From the NCBI GenBank assembly GCA_040385245.1, contig JAZKHT010000001.1:434001-498000 (forward strand): a stretch of 64,000 nt of DNA. The letters run 5' to 3'. The stretch's first letter is position 1. The number at the start of each line of letters is the position of its first letter. Position numbers and translations under genes: made by a program. Under the pieces are notes generated by a model. That model was not told the DNA's origin and did not search any database. It worked only from the letters and a program-made list of their open reading frames with translations. The stretch comes from JAZKHT01 sp040385245. Its GTDB lineage: Bacteria; Pseudomonadota; Alphaproteobacteria; Rhodobacterales; Rhodobacteraceae. This document shows, piece by piece, positions 1 to 9,074 of this stretch.

Positions 1-1075
1 GGAACGTCAGCTTGCCACCAAAGACGGCCTGAAGGCGGCCCCGTTTCCACAGCCGCATGCCAAGGGCGACATGGCCCGCGCGATCTTCGCGCCAGGCGCG
101 AGTTTCGGCCTCAAGCTGATCAACCGCCTCTTCAAAACTGCACAGACGGTCGCGGCAGGGGTCGTACCATGTCGGCGCAAGGATCATCGCCCCCGCGAAC
201 AGTTGCGCCCGTGTCAGGATGCGGCGGCGGCGCGGTATCGGTTGCCGGTCGTGGCTCAGGCCCCACCCGGCATAGAATGGCTGACCAAAGACATGCGGTC
301 GGTGCCCGGCCAAGATCGCCTCGAACCCAAGCTGCGACGACAGGGTGTAGACCGCAACGGCACCCTGCAGCATCAACCACGGCGACACGAGCCTCGTGCA
401 CAGTGCGACGCGGGGGGATGCATCCTCAGGCCCGTAATGCCCGCTGCGCAGACCGGCAGCGGTTTCGGGATGTGTCTTGATGACGATGCGCTGACCGGGG
501 TTTTCCTCTTGCGCCAGCACCAGCATCTCGCGGAAGGGGGCGTCCGATGCCCCGCCCAACGATGCATCGCCGCGCGTCTGATCGATCACCAGCACATAGC
601 CGGGTTTGGGCGGTTCGGCATGGTGAATATTGTATTTGGACAAGTCACTAACTTGTAACCGCGCAATTCCGTCCCGCGCGCGCATCAGAATGTGTGAATT
701 GTCCAACGGGTCCGACGCCAAGATTTGTTCGATCCGCGATGGGCTGCTCGGGTCAAAATGCACCCCGGCCGGGTCGATCAGCAGGCCAAGCGGCGCATCC
801 CCCATCCGTCCCGGACGGACAGAACGTAGGAAGGCATCCTCCACCCGGATAAGTGGCACGGCGCGCCGGGCGGCGACCGCTTCGCCCCGATGCGCGGTGG
901 GTGACTTGCCCCAGACAACCACGCCATCGTCCGGACCGGGCAGTCCAAGGTGCAGCGTGTGGCCCGACAGCGCAAGGATGCGGCGCAGGCGCGGGGTTGC
1001 AAAACCGCCGTTGAAATAAAACAGCCGCCGGGGAATCGACCCGGCGGCTGTGATTGTATCGGTCGCGCGGGCCAC
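1..1075 (-). CDS. KpsC-like capsule polysaccharide glycosyltransferase, partial
   Basis: Minus-strand reading frame open to the left edge, so the C-terminus is missing (about 358 residues visible). Visible motifs are YFNGGFATPRLRRILALSG near the start, VIDQTRGDASLGGA in the middle and FYAGWGLSHDR later. These are hallmarks of the KpsC/KpsS capsule family (PF05159), whose members build the Kdo linker on a phosphatidylglycerol anchor for ABC-exported capsules. The start is GTG at 1073-1075, directly abutting the TAA of the upstream export gene, so translation is probably coupled. Full KpsC proteins carry two such halves; only the first lies here. Family assignment is firm; the acceptor and sugar are not knowable from this sequence. 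Confidence 0.85.
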   Translation of the reverse strand, partial: MARATDTITAAGSIPRRLFYFNGGFATPRLRRILALSGHTLHLGLPGPDDGVVVWGKSPTAHRGEAVAARRAVPLIRVEDAFLRSVRPGRMGDAPLGLLIDPAGVHFDPSSPSRIEQILASDPLDNSHILMRARDGIARLQVSDLSKYNIHHAEPPKPGYVLVIDQTRGDASLGGASDAPFREMLVLAQEENPGQRIVIKTHPETAAGLRSGHYGPEDASPRVALCTRLVSPWLMLQGAVAVYTLSSQLGFEAILAGHRPHVFGQPFYAGWGLSHDRQPIPRRRRILTRAQLFAGAMILAPTWYDPCRDRLCSFEEAVDQLEAETRAWREDRAGHVALGMRLWKRGRLQAVFGGKLTF

Positions 1076-2215
1076 TTACAGCCCGGATGCCGTGCCAGCC
1101 AACGAGTTGGCGGCCCCTGCCGTTCCTGTGATCGCGCCGATTGTCTTGGTCCACTGCACATAGGGCGCTTCGGTCACATAGACCGTGTCGCCGTCGCGCA
1201 CGACGAAATCGCGTGCTTCGAACATGCCGGTGGGGGCGGTCAGGTCCAGCACATAGATCATGCGCTGATCGCCGATCAGATCGCTGCGCCCCAGCACGGC
1301 ATTGGCGATTTCGGCCGGTTCATTGCGGAAAACAAAGACGCCGGTCGGATCGGCCAGACTGGTGTTCAGACCGCCCACGATGGCCAACGCCTCGATCGCG
1401 GACAGGGTCTGCGTCTCGAACGGGATGCGGTTCTGGGCACCTGTGGCACCCATGGCGACAAAGGCGCGCGTATCCTCTTCGACGGTTATCTGATCGCCGG
1501 GGCGCAGCGCGATATCTAGGTTGGGATGTTCATACAAGTCTTGCAGCCAGACCTTCCCGGTTTGCCCGCCACGTGTGACGCGGATGATCGCAACTTCGGG
1601 TTTCAGCGACACGCCGCCCGCGCGGGCGACCATCGCGGCCAGGGTCCGAGTCGGGGGTTGGATTTCATAGACACCCTGCGCACCGACGCCGCCTGACACG
1701 ATCACTGTCGATCCGTCACCGGCCACCCGCTGCACCAGAACCTGCGGATCGGGTGTCTGCGTGTCAAGCTTGCGCGTCACCGCCTGACGCAGGCCGTCCG
1801 GGGTCTGGCCCGCTGCCTTTATCCGACCGGCGTAGGGGACAAAGATATAGCCTTGGCCATCCACCTGCACCTCGTTCAGCGACGAAACGCGCTGGCCGGT
1901 ATTGCCCAAAAGCGGGTCATCCTTGACGTTTTCGTAAACTGTCAGGCTAAGGGTGTCGCCGGGCGCGATGGTATCGGAACCGATCAGCCCTGCATTGCGA
2001 AAGCCGCTGCCAAAGCCGAATGCCGGGATCACCGCCGTGGCCCGCGTGACGCGGCTGTTCACGGAAACGACAAAGGCATCGCCTTCCTTCAGCACCGAGC
2101 CCTTGAAAATTTCTGCCTTGTTGGGACCGCTGCGCGGCAGGCCGCAGGCCCCAAGGGTCGCAACAAGCGCGACAAGGGCCAACCATTTGGCCCCTTTCGT
2201 TACTAACATTCTCAC
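1076..2215 (-). CDS. Outer-membrane polysaccharide export lipoprotein (KpsD/Wza family)
   Basis: About 379 residues. The N-terminus has a lipoprotein signal ending LVATLGAC, followed by a Poly_export domain (beginning around GDTLSLTVYENV) and SLBB-type folds (VIVSGGVGAQGVYEI and later IRVTRGGQ). The family forms the outer-membrane or periplasmic exit channel for capsule. The start chosen is GTG at 2215, because AAGGAG sits eight bases upstream at 2224-2229; an ATG six bases further in or one at 2248 are alternatives. The gene lies between the KpsS-like and KpsC-like genes, and the next GTG follows its stop with no gap. The inner-membrane exporter genes (kpsM, kpsT, kpsE) are not in the window and may lie to the left. 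Confidence 0.88.
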   Translation of the reverse strand: MRMLVTKGAKWLALVALVATLGACGLPRSGPNKAEIFKGSVLKEGDAFVVSVNSRVTRATAVIPAFGFGSGFRNAGLIGSDTIAPGDTLSLTVYENVKDDPLLGNTGQRVSSLNEVQVDGQGYIFVPYAGRIKAAGQTPDGLRQAVTRKLDTQTPDPQVLVQRVAGDGSTVIVSGGVGAQGVYEIQPPTRTLAAMVARAGGVSLKPEVAIIRVTRGGQTGKVWLQDLYEHPNLDIALRPGDQITVEEDTRAFVAMGATGAQNRIPFETQTLSAIEALAIVGGLNTSLADPTGVFVFRNEPAEIANAVLGRSDLIGDQRMIYVLDLTAPTGMFEARDFVVRDGDTVYVTEAPYVQWTKTIGAITGTAGAANSLAGTASGL

Positions 2216-2305
2216 TGCTCGGGCTCCTTTGATGGAGTTCTGCCTCAAGTTTTGCCTGTAACCCTACAAAGCTATGGGCATTTTGGGAAGCAGCGTCTTT
2301 TCCCG

Positions 2306-3595
2306 TCAGGTCACAAGGCGCAACTGTTGCCGAGGAGACGCGTTGCCCGACCCAAGCGCATCATAGGGATCTTCGGGGGCCAGCATCATGTCGGCCACCT
2401 GCCGCAGCAATTCGCGCCGTCCGCGCGCGGAATAAAAGCCGCCCGCGATTTGCGATGTTTCCAGCAGATAGCGGCGAAAATCGCGATAGGCACGGCTGTC
2501 GGGGCGGGTGGGCCGCGCAAAGAATTCGGGCAGGGTTTGGGTCGAAACAAACTCGGGCTTGGCATAGACCGCCTGCCCGAACGCCCGGAGAGGAAGGCCG
2601 CGCCACAGCACCTGTTGCCCTGCGGTCGAATTCACCGTGACCGCCGACCGCGCATGGTTCAGCAGTTGCGCCAACTTGCCGCCGCGCACGAAATGCACGC
2701 GGTCCGCAACGCCATGCGCCGACGCAATGCGCAGGATGTCGTGTTTCAGGGGAACGCGGCCATCTTCCAGCGGATGGGCCTTGAACACCAGATGGTGATG
2801 TCTGGACGCGCCCTTGGCAAAGCCGTCGATGACCAGTTCCAGAAACTCGGCCATGGTCGTGAACGGCGAATGCATCCGAAAACTGGCGTCATGCTCCAGT
2901 TGCAGCAAAACCAGATGATAGGGATAGCCGCCATTGCGGATGCGCAAGGTGGCGGCGATCCGTTCCCAGCGGTGCAGGGGTTGCAGCAGCAATCGGCGCA
3001 GGTGCAGCTTTGCCTCTTGCCAGACGGTCAGCGACCGGTGCGGGCGATAGGCAGGATAGGCGCGATAACCGGTAAAGACGAACCAGTGATACAGCGCCCC
3101 CCAAAAGATATGCTGGCGCATGTCACCCCAGCGGGCCGGGGCGTCGGGCAGGTCGGTGTCTGAGTGCGTCAGCGCCGCCTGCATCTGCGACAGCGTCAGG
3201 TCCATCAGGCGCGAATGGCCGTTCGACCCGCCCCGTTCATAGGTGACCCAATAGGGGCGCAGATAACCCTCTTCGAACACATGCACCCGGATGCCCGCCG
3301 ACTGCCCGGCCTGCACGGCGGCGGCGTGGACAGGGCGGGTGTCGCCATAAAGCACGATATCGGTGATAGAAAGATCGGTCAGCAGGCGCGCAATCTCTTC
3401 CGGCCACGCACCTGTGGCACCGTGCCAGGGGATGTAGCTTGCCGCATCGGGCCAGAATGCACGGTCGCCACTGTTGAACCCCACGCGCCAGACCTGCGCA
3501 CCGGCGGCGCACAACATCTTGCCCAGACTGTGGAAATAGGGGCCATGCGGCCCTTGAAGAAACAGAAACCGACGGGTTTCACCTGACACTCGCAT
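2306..3595 (-). CDS. KpsS-like capsule polysaccharide synthesis protein
   Basis: About 429 residues, starting MRVSGETRRFLFLQGPHGPYF, typical of KpsS. Later motifs are VFEEGYLRPYW (near residue 110), HHHLVFKAHPLEDGR (about residue 265) and AVTVNSTAGQQVLWRGLPL (about residue 320), which match the capsule synthesis family PF05159. KpsS starts the Kdo linker that KpsC extends. The ATG at 3593-3595 is preferred over one 63 bases upstream because the family begins just before the FLFLQGPHG strand. First gene of the visible three-gene capsule cluster, divergent from riboflavin synthase across about 190 bases. Confidence 0.87.
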   Translation of the reverse strand: MRVSGETRRFLFLQGPHGPYFHSLGKMLCAAGAQVWRVGFNSGDRAFWPDAASYIPWHGATGAWPEEIARLLTDLSITDIVLYGDTRPVHAAAVQAGQSAGIRVHVFEEGYLRPYWVTYERGGSNGHSRLMDLTLSQMQAALTHSDTDLPDAPARWGDMRQHIFWGALYHWFVFTGYRAYPAYRPHRSLTVWQEAKLHLRRLLLQPLHRWERIAATLRIRNGGYPYHLVLLQLEHDASFRMHSPFTTMAEFLELVIDGFAKGASRHHHLVFKAHPLEDGRVPLKHDILRIASAHGVADRVHFVRGGKLAQLLNHARSAVTVNSTAGQQVLWRGLPLRAFGQAVYAKPEFVSTQTLPEFFARPTRPDSRAYRDFRRYLLETSQIAGGFYSARGRRELLRQVADMMLAPEDPYDALGSGNASPRQQLRLVT

Positions 3596-3782
3596 TGCTT
3601 TTCCCACCCCTGGGGCCGCCACCCAGCCGGTGCCAAACAATGGCAGCGGCATTGGCAAAGCGGAAATCGTTACAGATTTCTATCTTACGCCCAACCGGGG
3701 CGAAAGTGGGGCAAACATCGCCGGGTCTTGCACGCACGGTATGGCGGGGCTACCTCTCAGCTCAGCAAACGCAGGAGGGGCC

Positions 3783-4382
3783 ATGTTCACGGGGATCGTC
3801 ACCGACATCGGCGAGGTGCTGGAGGTCGAACATCGCGGCGACCTGCGCGCCCGTATCGGCACTGGCTATGACGTCTCCGGAATAGACATCGGCGCGTCGA
3901 TTGCCTGCGAAGGCGTCTGCCTGACCGTGGTTGCCACGGGAACGGCACCGCGCAACTGGTTCGATGTGGACATCAGCGCCGAAACGGTCAGCAAGACCAA
4001 TCTGTCCACATGGACCCCCGGCACCCGCGTCAATCTGGAACGGGCGCTGAAGGTCGGCGATGAATTGGGCGGCCATATCGTCTCGGGCCATGTCGATGGT
4101 CTGGCAACGGTGGTTGCCCTGCGCCCCGAAGGCGATTCCCTGCGCGTAACCTTTCGCGCGCCGCATCATCTGGCGGGCTTTATCGCGCCCAAAGGGTCGG
4201 TCGCGTTGAACGGCACCTCGCTGACGGTGAACGAGGTGGAGGGCACCGATTTCGGCATCAACTTCATCCCGCATACCCAAAAGGTCACGACCTGGGGCGG
4301 GGTAAAGCTTGGGGATCCGGTCAATCTGGAGATTGACACGATGGCCCGCTACGTCGCCCGCCTGCGCGAGTGGGGCCAGTGA
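3783..4382 (+). CDS. ribE: Riboflavin synthase, alpha chain
   Basis: 199 residues, the usual size. Catalyses dismutation of two 6,7-dimethyl-8-ribityllumazine molecules to riboflavin. It begins MFTGIVTDIGEV, the diagnostic N-terminus, and has two lumazine-binding repeats; the first holds IACEGVCLTVV and the second KGSVALNGTSLTVNEV, with GGHIVSGHVDG between them. The ATG at 3783 is chosen because the family starts exactly at MFTGIV; a longer reading frame upstream adds 51 unrelated residues. The other riboflavin genes (ribD, ribBA, ribH) are absent here, which is unusual. The following gene starts inside its stop codon. I saw no FMN riboswitch in the 187-base upstream gap. Confidence 0.95.
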   Translation: MFTGIVTDIGEVLEVEHRGDLRARIGTGYDVSGIDIGASIACEGVCLTVVATGTAPRNWFDVDISAETVSKTNLSTWTPGTRVNLERALKVGDELGGHIVSGHVDGLATVVALRPEGDSLRVTFRAPHHLAGFIAPKGSVALNGTSLTVNEVEGTDFGINFIPHTQKVTTWGGVKLGDPVNLEIDTMARYVARLREWGQ

Positions 4383-4936
4383 CCATCGGCCACAACGGTG
4401 GCCCGTCGCTGGCGGCTGGCACCAGTTGGCGGCGGCATTGCTGGACAAAGGCGCGCGCCGCCCTTGTGCCGACCTTGCCGATCGAGTTGGTGCGCCTGCG
4501 CGTGAAACGGGCAGCTGAGCTGGGGCTGGACTATCGCACCTATGCCGGGGTGCGGGCGCAGACCGGGCATGACGTGGTGGCGTTTCTGTTTTCGTCGAAC
4601 GCGCTGCGGTTGCTGTCGCCGCGCCCGGTGCTGCCCGTTGACAGGGTGGAAAAGCTGTCCGGTCTGGCGAACTGCGGGCGGCTGGCGCTGGCAACAATTC
4701 CGTTGACGCCCGCACAGGTGATGCAGGCGGGCTGCGGTCTGATTGACGAAAGCCATCCCGCACCGAACGCCCTTGCATCCTTCGGTCAGGCCGGGGCCGT
4801 GCTGCGGGCCGCCTTGGGCAAGGTGCCGGGGGACCGCGTCGTGCTGGTCGGCGATATAGGCCTGGAACGCGATTGGTGTGCTGCGGGGCGACTGGCGGGC
4901 TATCTTGAGGCAGACCGCTACTTCGCCGCCCGGTGA
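4379..4936 (+). CDS. Conserved hypothetical protein coupled to riboflavin synthase
   Basis: 185 residues from the GTG at 4379-4381, which overlaps the ribE stop as GTGA and so is likely translationally coupled (a GTG nine bases upstream is also possible). I do not recognise a characterised family. The N-terminus carries HNGGPSLAAG and a W-rich stretch, then LRVKRAAELGLDYRTYAG and GHDVVAFLFSSNALRLL; no signal peptide or membrane span is obvious. Cysteines occur at scattered positions (C20, C104, C124, C168 approximately). Coupling hints at a flavin-linked role but that is inference only. Confidence 0.7.
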   Translation: MTIGHNGGPSLAAGTSWRRHCWTKARAALVPTLPIELVRLRVKRAAELGLDYRTYAGVRAQTGHDVVAFLFSSNALRLLSPRPVLPVDRVEKLSGLANCGRLALATIPLTPAQVMQAGCGLIDESHPAPNALASFGQAGAVLRAALGKVPGDRVVLVGDIGLERDWCAAGRLAGYLEADRYFAAR

Positions 4937-5128
4937 TCCGCCAGGGCACCGGCGCGCCGGTCTTTGACACCCGTTTTGCAGCATCCGCCCGACGCGCCGT
5001 TTGACGTTGCGTTGGGTGCGACGCTTTTTCTTGCCCGAACCGTCCTTTCCCCGCATCTTCGCCAGACTGCAACCTTCGGGGGGACAACGAAGGGGCGTTG
5101 CGGTTTGGGCAGAGGGAGGGGTTTCGGC

Positions 5129-7021
5129 ATGGGCAGCTTTGCAAATCTGGCGGATTTGAAAGTGATCGAGGGCGAACAGCCATGGGCCGCGCGGGACGTG
5201 GCCCGGTCCATGCATGACTATGTCAGCCGTGCCCGCACGGCGCACGGCCCGCGCCCGGCGATCAGCTATCAGATCCTGTCGGGGCCAAAGGACAAGGCCG
5301 TCACCCTGACATGGAACGACCTGCACGCGCAGGTAACGCAGGCCGCGAACCTGTTCCGCAGCCTTGGCATCGGCGAGCAGGACGTGGTGGCCTATGTCCT
5401 GCCGAATTGTCTTGAGGCGGCGGTGACGCTGCTGGGTGGGGCGTCGGCGGGGATCGTCAACCCGATCAACCCGTTGCTTGAGGCCGAGCAGATCAGCGCC
5501 ATCCTGCGCGAAACCGGGGCCAAGGTTATCGTCACGCTGAAAGCCTTTCCAAAGACCGACCTGCCGCAAAAGGTGGCCGAAGCGGTGCGCCATGCGCCAT
5601 CGGTCAAGACCGTGCTTGAGGTGGATCTGGTCCGCTACCTGACGCCGCCGAAAAGCTGGATCGTGCCGCTGATCCGGCCAAAAAACCCGGTTTCCCATAC
5701 GGCCAATGTCAAAAACTTTGCCGCCGAACTGGCCCGTCAACCCGCGGACAGGTTGACCTTTGCCGACAGCACGCATAACCGCGTTTCGGCCTATTTCCAC
5801 ACCGGCGGGACGACCGGTATGCCAAAGGTGGCGCAACACCGGATCAATGGCATGGTCTATAACGGCTGGCTTGGGGCACGCCTGCTGTTCAAGGAAACCG
5901 ACGTGGTGATGTGCCCGCTGCCGTTGTTCCACGTCTTTGCGGCCTATCCGATCCTGATGTCGATGATCGCGTCTGGCGCGCATGTCGTCTTTCCCACGCC
6001 GGCGGGCTATCGCGGCGAAGGGGTGTTCGACAACCTTTGGAAACTGATCGAGCGGTGGAAGATCACCTACCTGATCACCGTGCCCACCGCGCTTGCAGCC
6101 CTGATGCAGCGGCCCATCGATGCGGATGTCTCGTCCTTGCGCAGCGCGTTTTCGGGGTCGGCCCCGCTGCCGGTCGAACTGTTTGCCCGGTTTGAAAAGG
6201 CCACCGGCGTGCAGATCGTCGAAGGATACGGGCTGACGGAATGCACCTGCCTTGTGTCGATCAACCCGCCCGAAGGGGCGAAAAAGATCGGATCGGTCGG
6301 ATTGCCTTTCCCCCACACCGACGTGCGCATCCTGATGCCGATGCCGGGGGGCGGGTATCGCGATTGCGCCGTGGACGAGGTGGGCGAAATCTGCGTCTCG
6401 AATCCCGGCGTCTATGAAGGCGCGACCTATACCGAGGTGGAAAAGAACCGCGACCTGTTCGCGGATGACCGGTTCCTGCGCACCGGCGATCTGGGGCGGC
6501 TGGATGCCGAGGGCTATCTGTTCATCACGGGCCGCGCGAAAGACCTGATCATCCGGGGCGGGCACAACATCGATCCCGCCGTGATCGAAGAGGCGCTGAT
6601 GGGGCACGAGGCAGTGGCCTTTGTCGGTGCCATCGGCCAGCCCGACATCCACGCGGGCGAGGTGCCTTGCGCCTATGTCGAATTGATCAAGGGGGCGACC
6701 ATCGGTGTGGCCGACCTGACCGCCTATGCGCAGGCCCATATCCACGAACGCGCCGCCGTGCCGAAGTATATCGAGATCGTCCCCGAAATTCCGAAAACCG
6801 CCGTCGGCAAGACCTTCAAGCCCGATCTGCGCCGCCTGGCGATCACCCGCATTTATGACGCCGCTTTGGCCGAGGCGGGAATTTCTGCCCATGTGGCCGA
6901 GGTGGCCGAGGACAAGAAACGTGGCCTTGTCGCCCGCATCGCCCGTACCGGAACGGTGGACGAAGAAAAGGTGGCGCACCTGCTGGGCAGCTTTACTCGG
7001 CCGTGGGAATGGGCGGAATGA
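5129..7021 (+). CDS. AMP-forming acyl-CoA synthetase
   Basis: 630 residues. Member of the ANL superfamily that activates a carboxylic acid to acyl-adenylate and then acyl-CoA. Motifs in order: the P-loop-like FHTGGTTGMPK near residue 225, EGYGLTECT near 365, the adenylate-binding stretch RTGDLGRLDAEGYLFITGR near 450, and the catalytic-lysine region KTAVGKTFKPDL near 560. ATG at 5129 is chosen because GAGGGAGGGG lies just upstream and the preceding 55 codons show no family similarity. The substrate could be a medium or long-chain or branched acid. It stands alone between a hypothetical gene and a secreted protein. Confidence 0.9.
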   Translation: MGSFANLADLKVIEGEQPWAARDVARSMHDYVSRARTAHGPRPAISYQILSGPKDKAVTLTWNDLHAQVTQAANLFRSLGIGEQDVVAYVLPNCLEAAVTLLGGASAGIVNPINPLLEAEQISAILRETGAKVIVTLKAFPKTDLPQKVAEAVRHAPSVKTVLEVDLVRYLTPPKSWIVPLIRPKNPVSHTANVKNFAAELARQPADRLTFADSTHNRVSAYFHTGGTTGMPKVAQHRINGMVYNGWLGARLLFKETDVVMCPLPLFHVFAAYPILMSMIASGAHVVFPTPAGYRGEGVFDNLWKLIERWKITYLITVPTALAALMQRPIDADVSSLRSAFSGSAPLPVELFARFEKATGVQIVEGYGLTECTCLVSINPPEGAKKIGSVGLPFPHTDVRILMPMPGGGYRDCAVDEVGEICVSNPGVYEGATYTEVEKNRDLFADDRFLRTGDLGRLDAEGYLFITGRAKDLIIRGGHNIDPAVIEEALMGHEAVAFVGAIGQPDIHAGEVPCAYVELIKGATIGVADLTAYAQAHIHERAAVPKYIEIVPEIPKTAVGKTFKPDLRRLAITRIYDAALAEAGISAHVAEVAEDKKRGLVARIARTGTVDEEKVAHLLGSFTRPWEWAE

Positions 7022-7093
7022 TCCATCGCGCTTGCGGGAATCGCGCGGCCTGACCAATCTGCCTGCAAGTCATTTTGATTTACGGGGGATTTG

Positions 7094-7618
7094 ATGCGGT
7101 GTTTGACTGTATTGGGCGCATTCGCCCTGTTGATGGCTGGCCCGGTGCAGGCCGACCCGGTGTCGGAAACCTTGTTCACCGCCAAGCATTGGGTGGTCGA
7201 GGTTGTGGGCTTTGACGATGGCACCTATGGCTGCATGGCGCAGGTATCGAACGACGACGGCAGCGAAAGCTTTTCGCTATGGTCGTTCGAGGACAGCACA
7301 TTGCGCATCCAGTTCTATTCGGCGGGTTGGCAATTCGACAACGGCACGGCCGATCTGGAGGTGCAAGTTGACCGCCGCACGCCCTGGACCCTGACCGAGG
7401 CCGAACTTTATGAAAACTCGGTCCTGTTCGATCTGCCCGATAACGACGATTCCGTGCGCTTTGTGGTCGAGGTGGCCAATGGATCACGGCTTTATCTGCG
7501 CAATGACGACGGCGAAGACGTGCAGGACTATTCGCTGGCCGGGTCATCCGCGTCGATCGGCGCGCTGATTGACTGTGGCGATGTCATTCAGGCACCGGAC
7601 GCCAATCCGTTCCAGTAG
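7094..7618 (+). CDS. Secreted hypothetical protein
   Basis: 174 residues with a clear Sec signal peptide (MRCLTVLGAFALLMAGPVQA, cleavage expected after residue 20). The mature part is acidic, probably beta-rich, and has a few cysteines including one near the end (ALIDCGDV) that could form a disulfide with the C in TYGCMAQV. A GGGGGA ribosome site precedes the ATG; a TTG three bases earlier is disfavoured. I do not recognise a characterised family. It is convergent with dtd and their stop codons abut with no gap. Confidence 0.75.
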   Translation: MRCLTVLGAFALLMAGPVQADPVSETLFTAKHWVVEVVGFDDGTYGCMAQVSNDDGSESFSLWSFEDSTLRIQFYSAGWQFDNGTADLEVQVDRRTPWTLTEAELYENSVLFDLPDNDDSVRFVVEVANGSRLYLRNDDGEDVQDYSLAGSSASIGALIDCGDVIQAPDANPFQ

Positions 7619-8053
7619 CTACATTTCAAGCCAGATCGTCACAGGGCCGTCGTTGTTCAGGCTGACATCCATGTCGGCCCCAAAGATGCCGTTGGCCACC
7701 GGGATGCCCGTCGCGGCCAGCCGGGCCGAGAAATAGTCATACAGGCGCTTGCCTTCCTCTGGCTTGGCGGCGGTGGAAAAACCGGGGCGGTTGCCACGCA
7801 GATCGGCGGCAAGGGTGAATTGCGACACAACCAGCGCTGCACCGCCGATGTCGCGCACAGACAGGTTCATCTTGCCCAACCCGTCCTTGAATATCCGCAA
7901 CTTGGCGATCTTTTCGGCCATGGCGTCGGCCTGCGCGTCGGTATCCCCCTCCATCGCGCAGATCAGGATCAGCAGGCCGGGGCCAATCTGGCCGGTCACC
8001 GCCCCGTCAATAGTGACAGAGGCGCGGCTGACCCGTTGAAGGACCGCCCTCAC
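7619..8053 (-). CDS. dtd: D-aminoacyl-tRNA deacylase
   Basis: 144 residues, standard size. Hydrolyses D-amino acids mischarged onto tRNA in the cytoplasm. Signature stretches are RAVLQRVSRASVTIDG at the N-terminus, SQFTLAAD in the middle and NDGPVTIWLEM at the C-terminus. The start is GTG at 8051-8053, overlapping the TGA of the sugar kinase upstream as GTGA, so the two are likely translated together. The family start MRAVLQRV fits this GTG and not the ATG fifteen bases upstream. Confidence 0.95.
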   Translation of the reverse strand: MRAVLQRVSRASVTIDGAVTGQIGPGLLILICAMEGDTDAQADAMAEKIAKLRIFKDGLGKMNLSVRDIGGAALVVSQFTLAADLRGNRPGFSTAAKPEEGKRLYDYFSARLAATGIPVANGIFGADMDVSLNNDGPVTIWLEM

Positions 8054-8973
8054 AGCTCGTGCGCCCACGGGGGATTTGCACCGGGACGGCTGACAGTGAT
8101 CGCGGCGGCGCGGGTGCCCAGCGACAGGGCGGCGTCCAGCGTCGCATCGGGCAGTGCGGACAGTGCGGCCTTGGTCAATGCACCCGCCTGATGCAGGGCC
8201 GCCAGCGCGCCCGCGTTGAAGGTGTCACCCGCGCCAACCGTATCTGCGACCGTGACGGGGGTGGCGGCGACAAAGCGGTCTTGCGTGGCGGTGACCGCCC
8301 GCGCGCCCTTGGCGCCCTCGGTCAGGAACACGACCTTTGGCCCCTGTGCAAGGATGCCGCGCGCCAGTGTCACCAGATCGCCGTCCCCCGTCAGCCAGTG
8401 CAGGTCTTCATCCGACAGCTTGACGATATCGGCGCGCGCAATCATCCGGCCAATGCGGGCGCGGTAGGCGTCTTCCTGTCCGGCGATGAAACCGGGGCGG
8501 ATGTTCGGGTCGATCATGGTCACCCGTGCCGCAGATTCGCGCGCCTGCAACGCTTCGTACGTGCTGGCGGCGGGGTCGTTCACCAGACTGATGCCGCCAA
8601 AGAACAGCGTGGTCACATCATCCGGCAGGGCGGGCAGGTCGGTGATGGCCAACAACCGCCCGGCGGTGTTTTCATCGTAGAAGGCATAGGTCGCCTGACC
8701 GTTGACCAGTTTGACAAAGGCCACGGTCGTCGGACGGCCCGACCTTGCGCAGAACGATGTGTCGACCTTCGACGCTTCAAGCGTGTCGTTCAGAACCTCG
8801 CCCAGCATGTCGGTGGACAGGCCCGAAAAGAACCCGGCAGGCGCGCCCAGCCTGCCCAGTGCGATGGCCGTGTTGAACACCGCACCCCCTGCGTAGGGGG
8901 CGAATGCCGGCTCTCCCAACGTGGTGGTGCGGGGCAGCATGTCGATCAGCGCTTCGCCACAGCTCAGAATCAT
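8050..8973 (-). CDS. PfkB-family sugar kinase, probably fructokinase
   Basis: 307 residues. Ribokinase/PfkB fold: the first signature is GGAVFNTAIALGRLG near residue 30 and the second DTVGAGDTFNAG near residue 245, whose second Asp is the catalytic base. The start MILSCGEALIDMLP and overall length match bacterial fructokinases, though other hexose or ketose substrates are possible. AAGGAG lies about nine bases before the ATG. dtd follows with a 4-base overlap. No transporter gene is adjacent, so context does not settle the sugar. Confidence 0.85.
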   Translation of the reverse strand: MILSCGEALIDMLPRTTTLGEPAFAPYAGGAVFNTAIALGRLGAPAGFFSGLSTDMLGEVLNDTLEASKVDTSFCARSGRPTTVAFVKLVNGQATYAFYDENTAGRLLAITDLPALPDDVTTLFFGGISLVNDPAASTYEALQARESAARVTMIDPNIRPGFIAGQEDAYRARIGRMIARADIVKLSDEDLHWLTGDGDLVTLARGILAQGPKVVFLTEGAKGARAVTATQDRFVAATPVTVADTVGAGDTFNAGALAALHQAGALTKAALSALPDATLDAALSLGTRAAAITVSRPGANPPWAHEL

Positions 8974-9074
8974 CGGCCATCTCCTTTTGGGTCAGGGGAA
9001 TATAGCAATGTCTGTCATGTTAGCGCAAACATTTCGCCGACGGACTTCGCGCGACCCTTGCGTCGCGCGGGCGG

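Noticed and set aside
3596..3782. Possible FMN riboswitch before ribE
   Set aside because: The conserved RFN helices and loop sequences are not visible.
4349..7057. 902-codon open frame on the minus strand
   Set aside because: Antisense to the acyl-CoA synthetase and its neighbour; the product is rich in His/Gln/Arg with no domain, a usual artefact in GC-rich DNA.
7091..7093. TTG start one codon before the secreted protein ATG
   Set aside because: ATG three bases later gives a normal signal peptide and better ribosome spacing.
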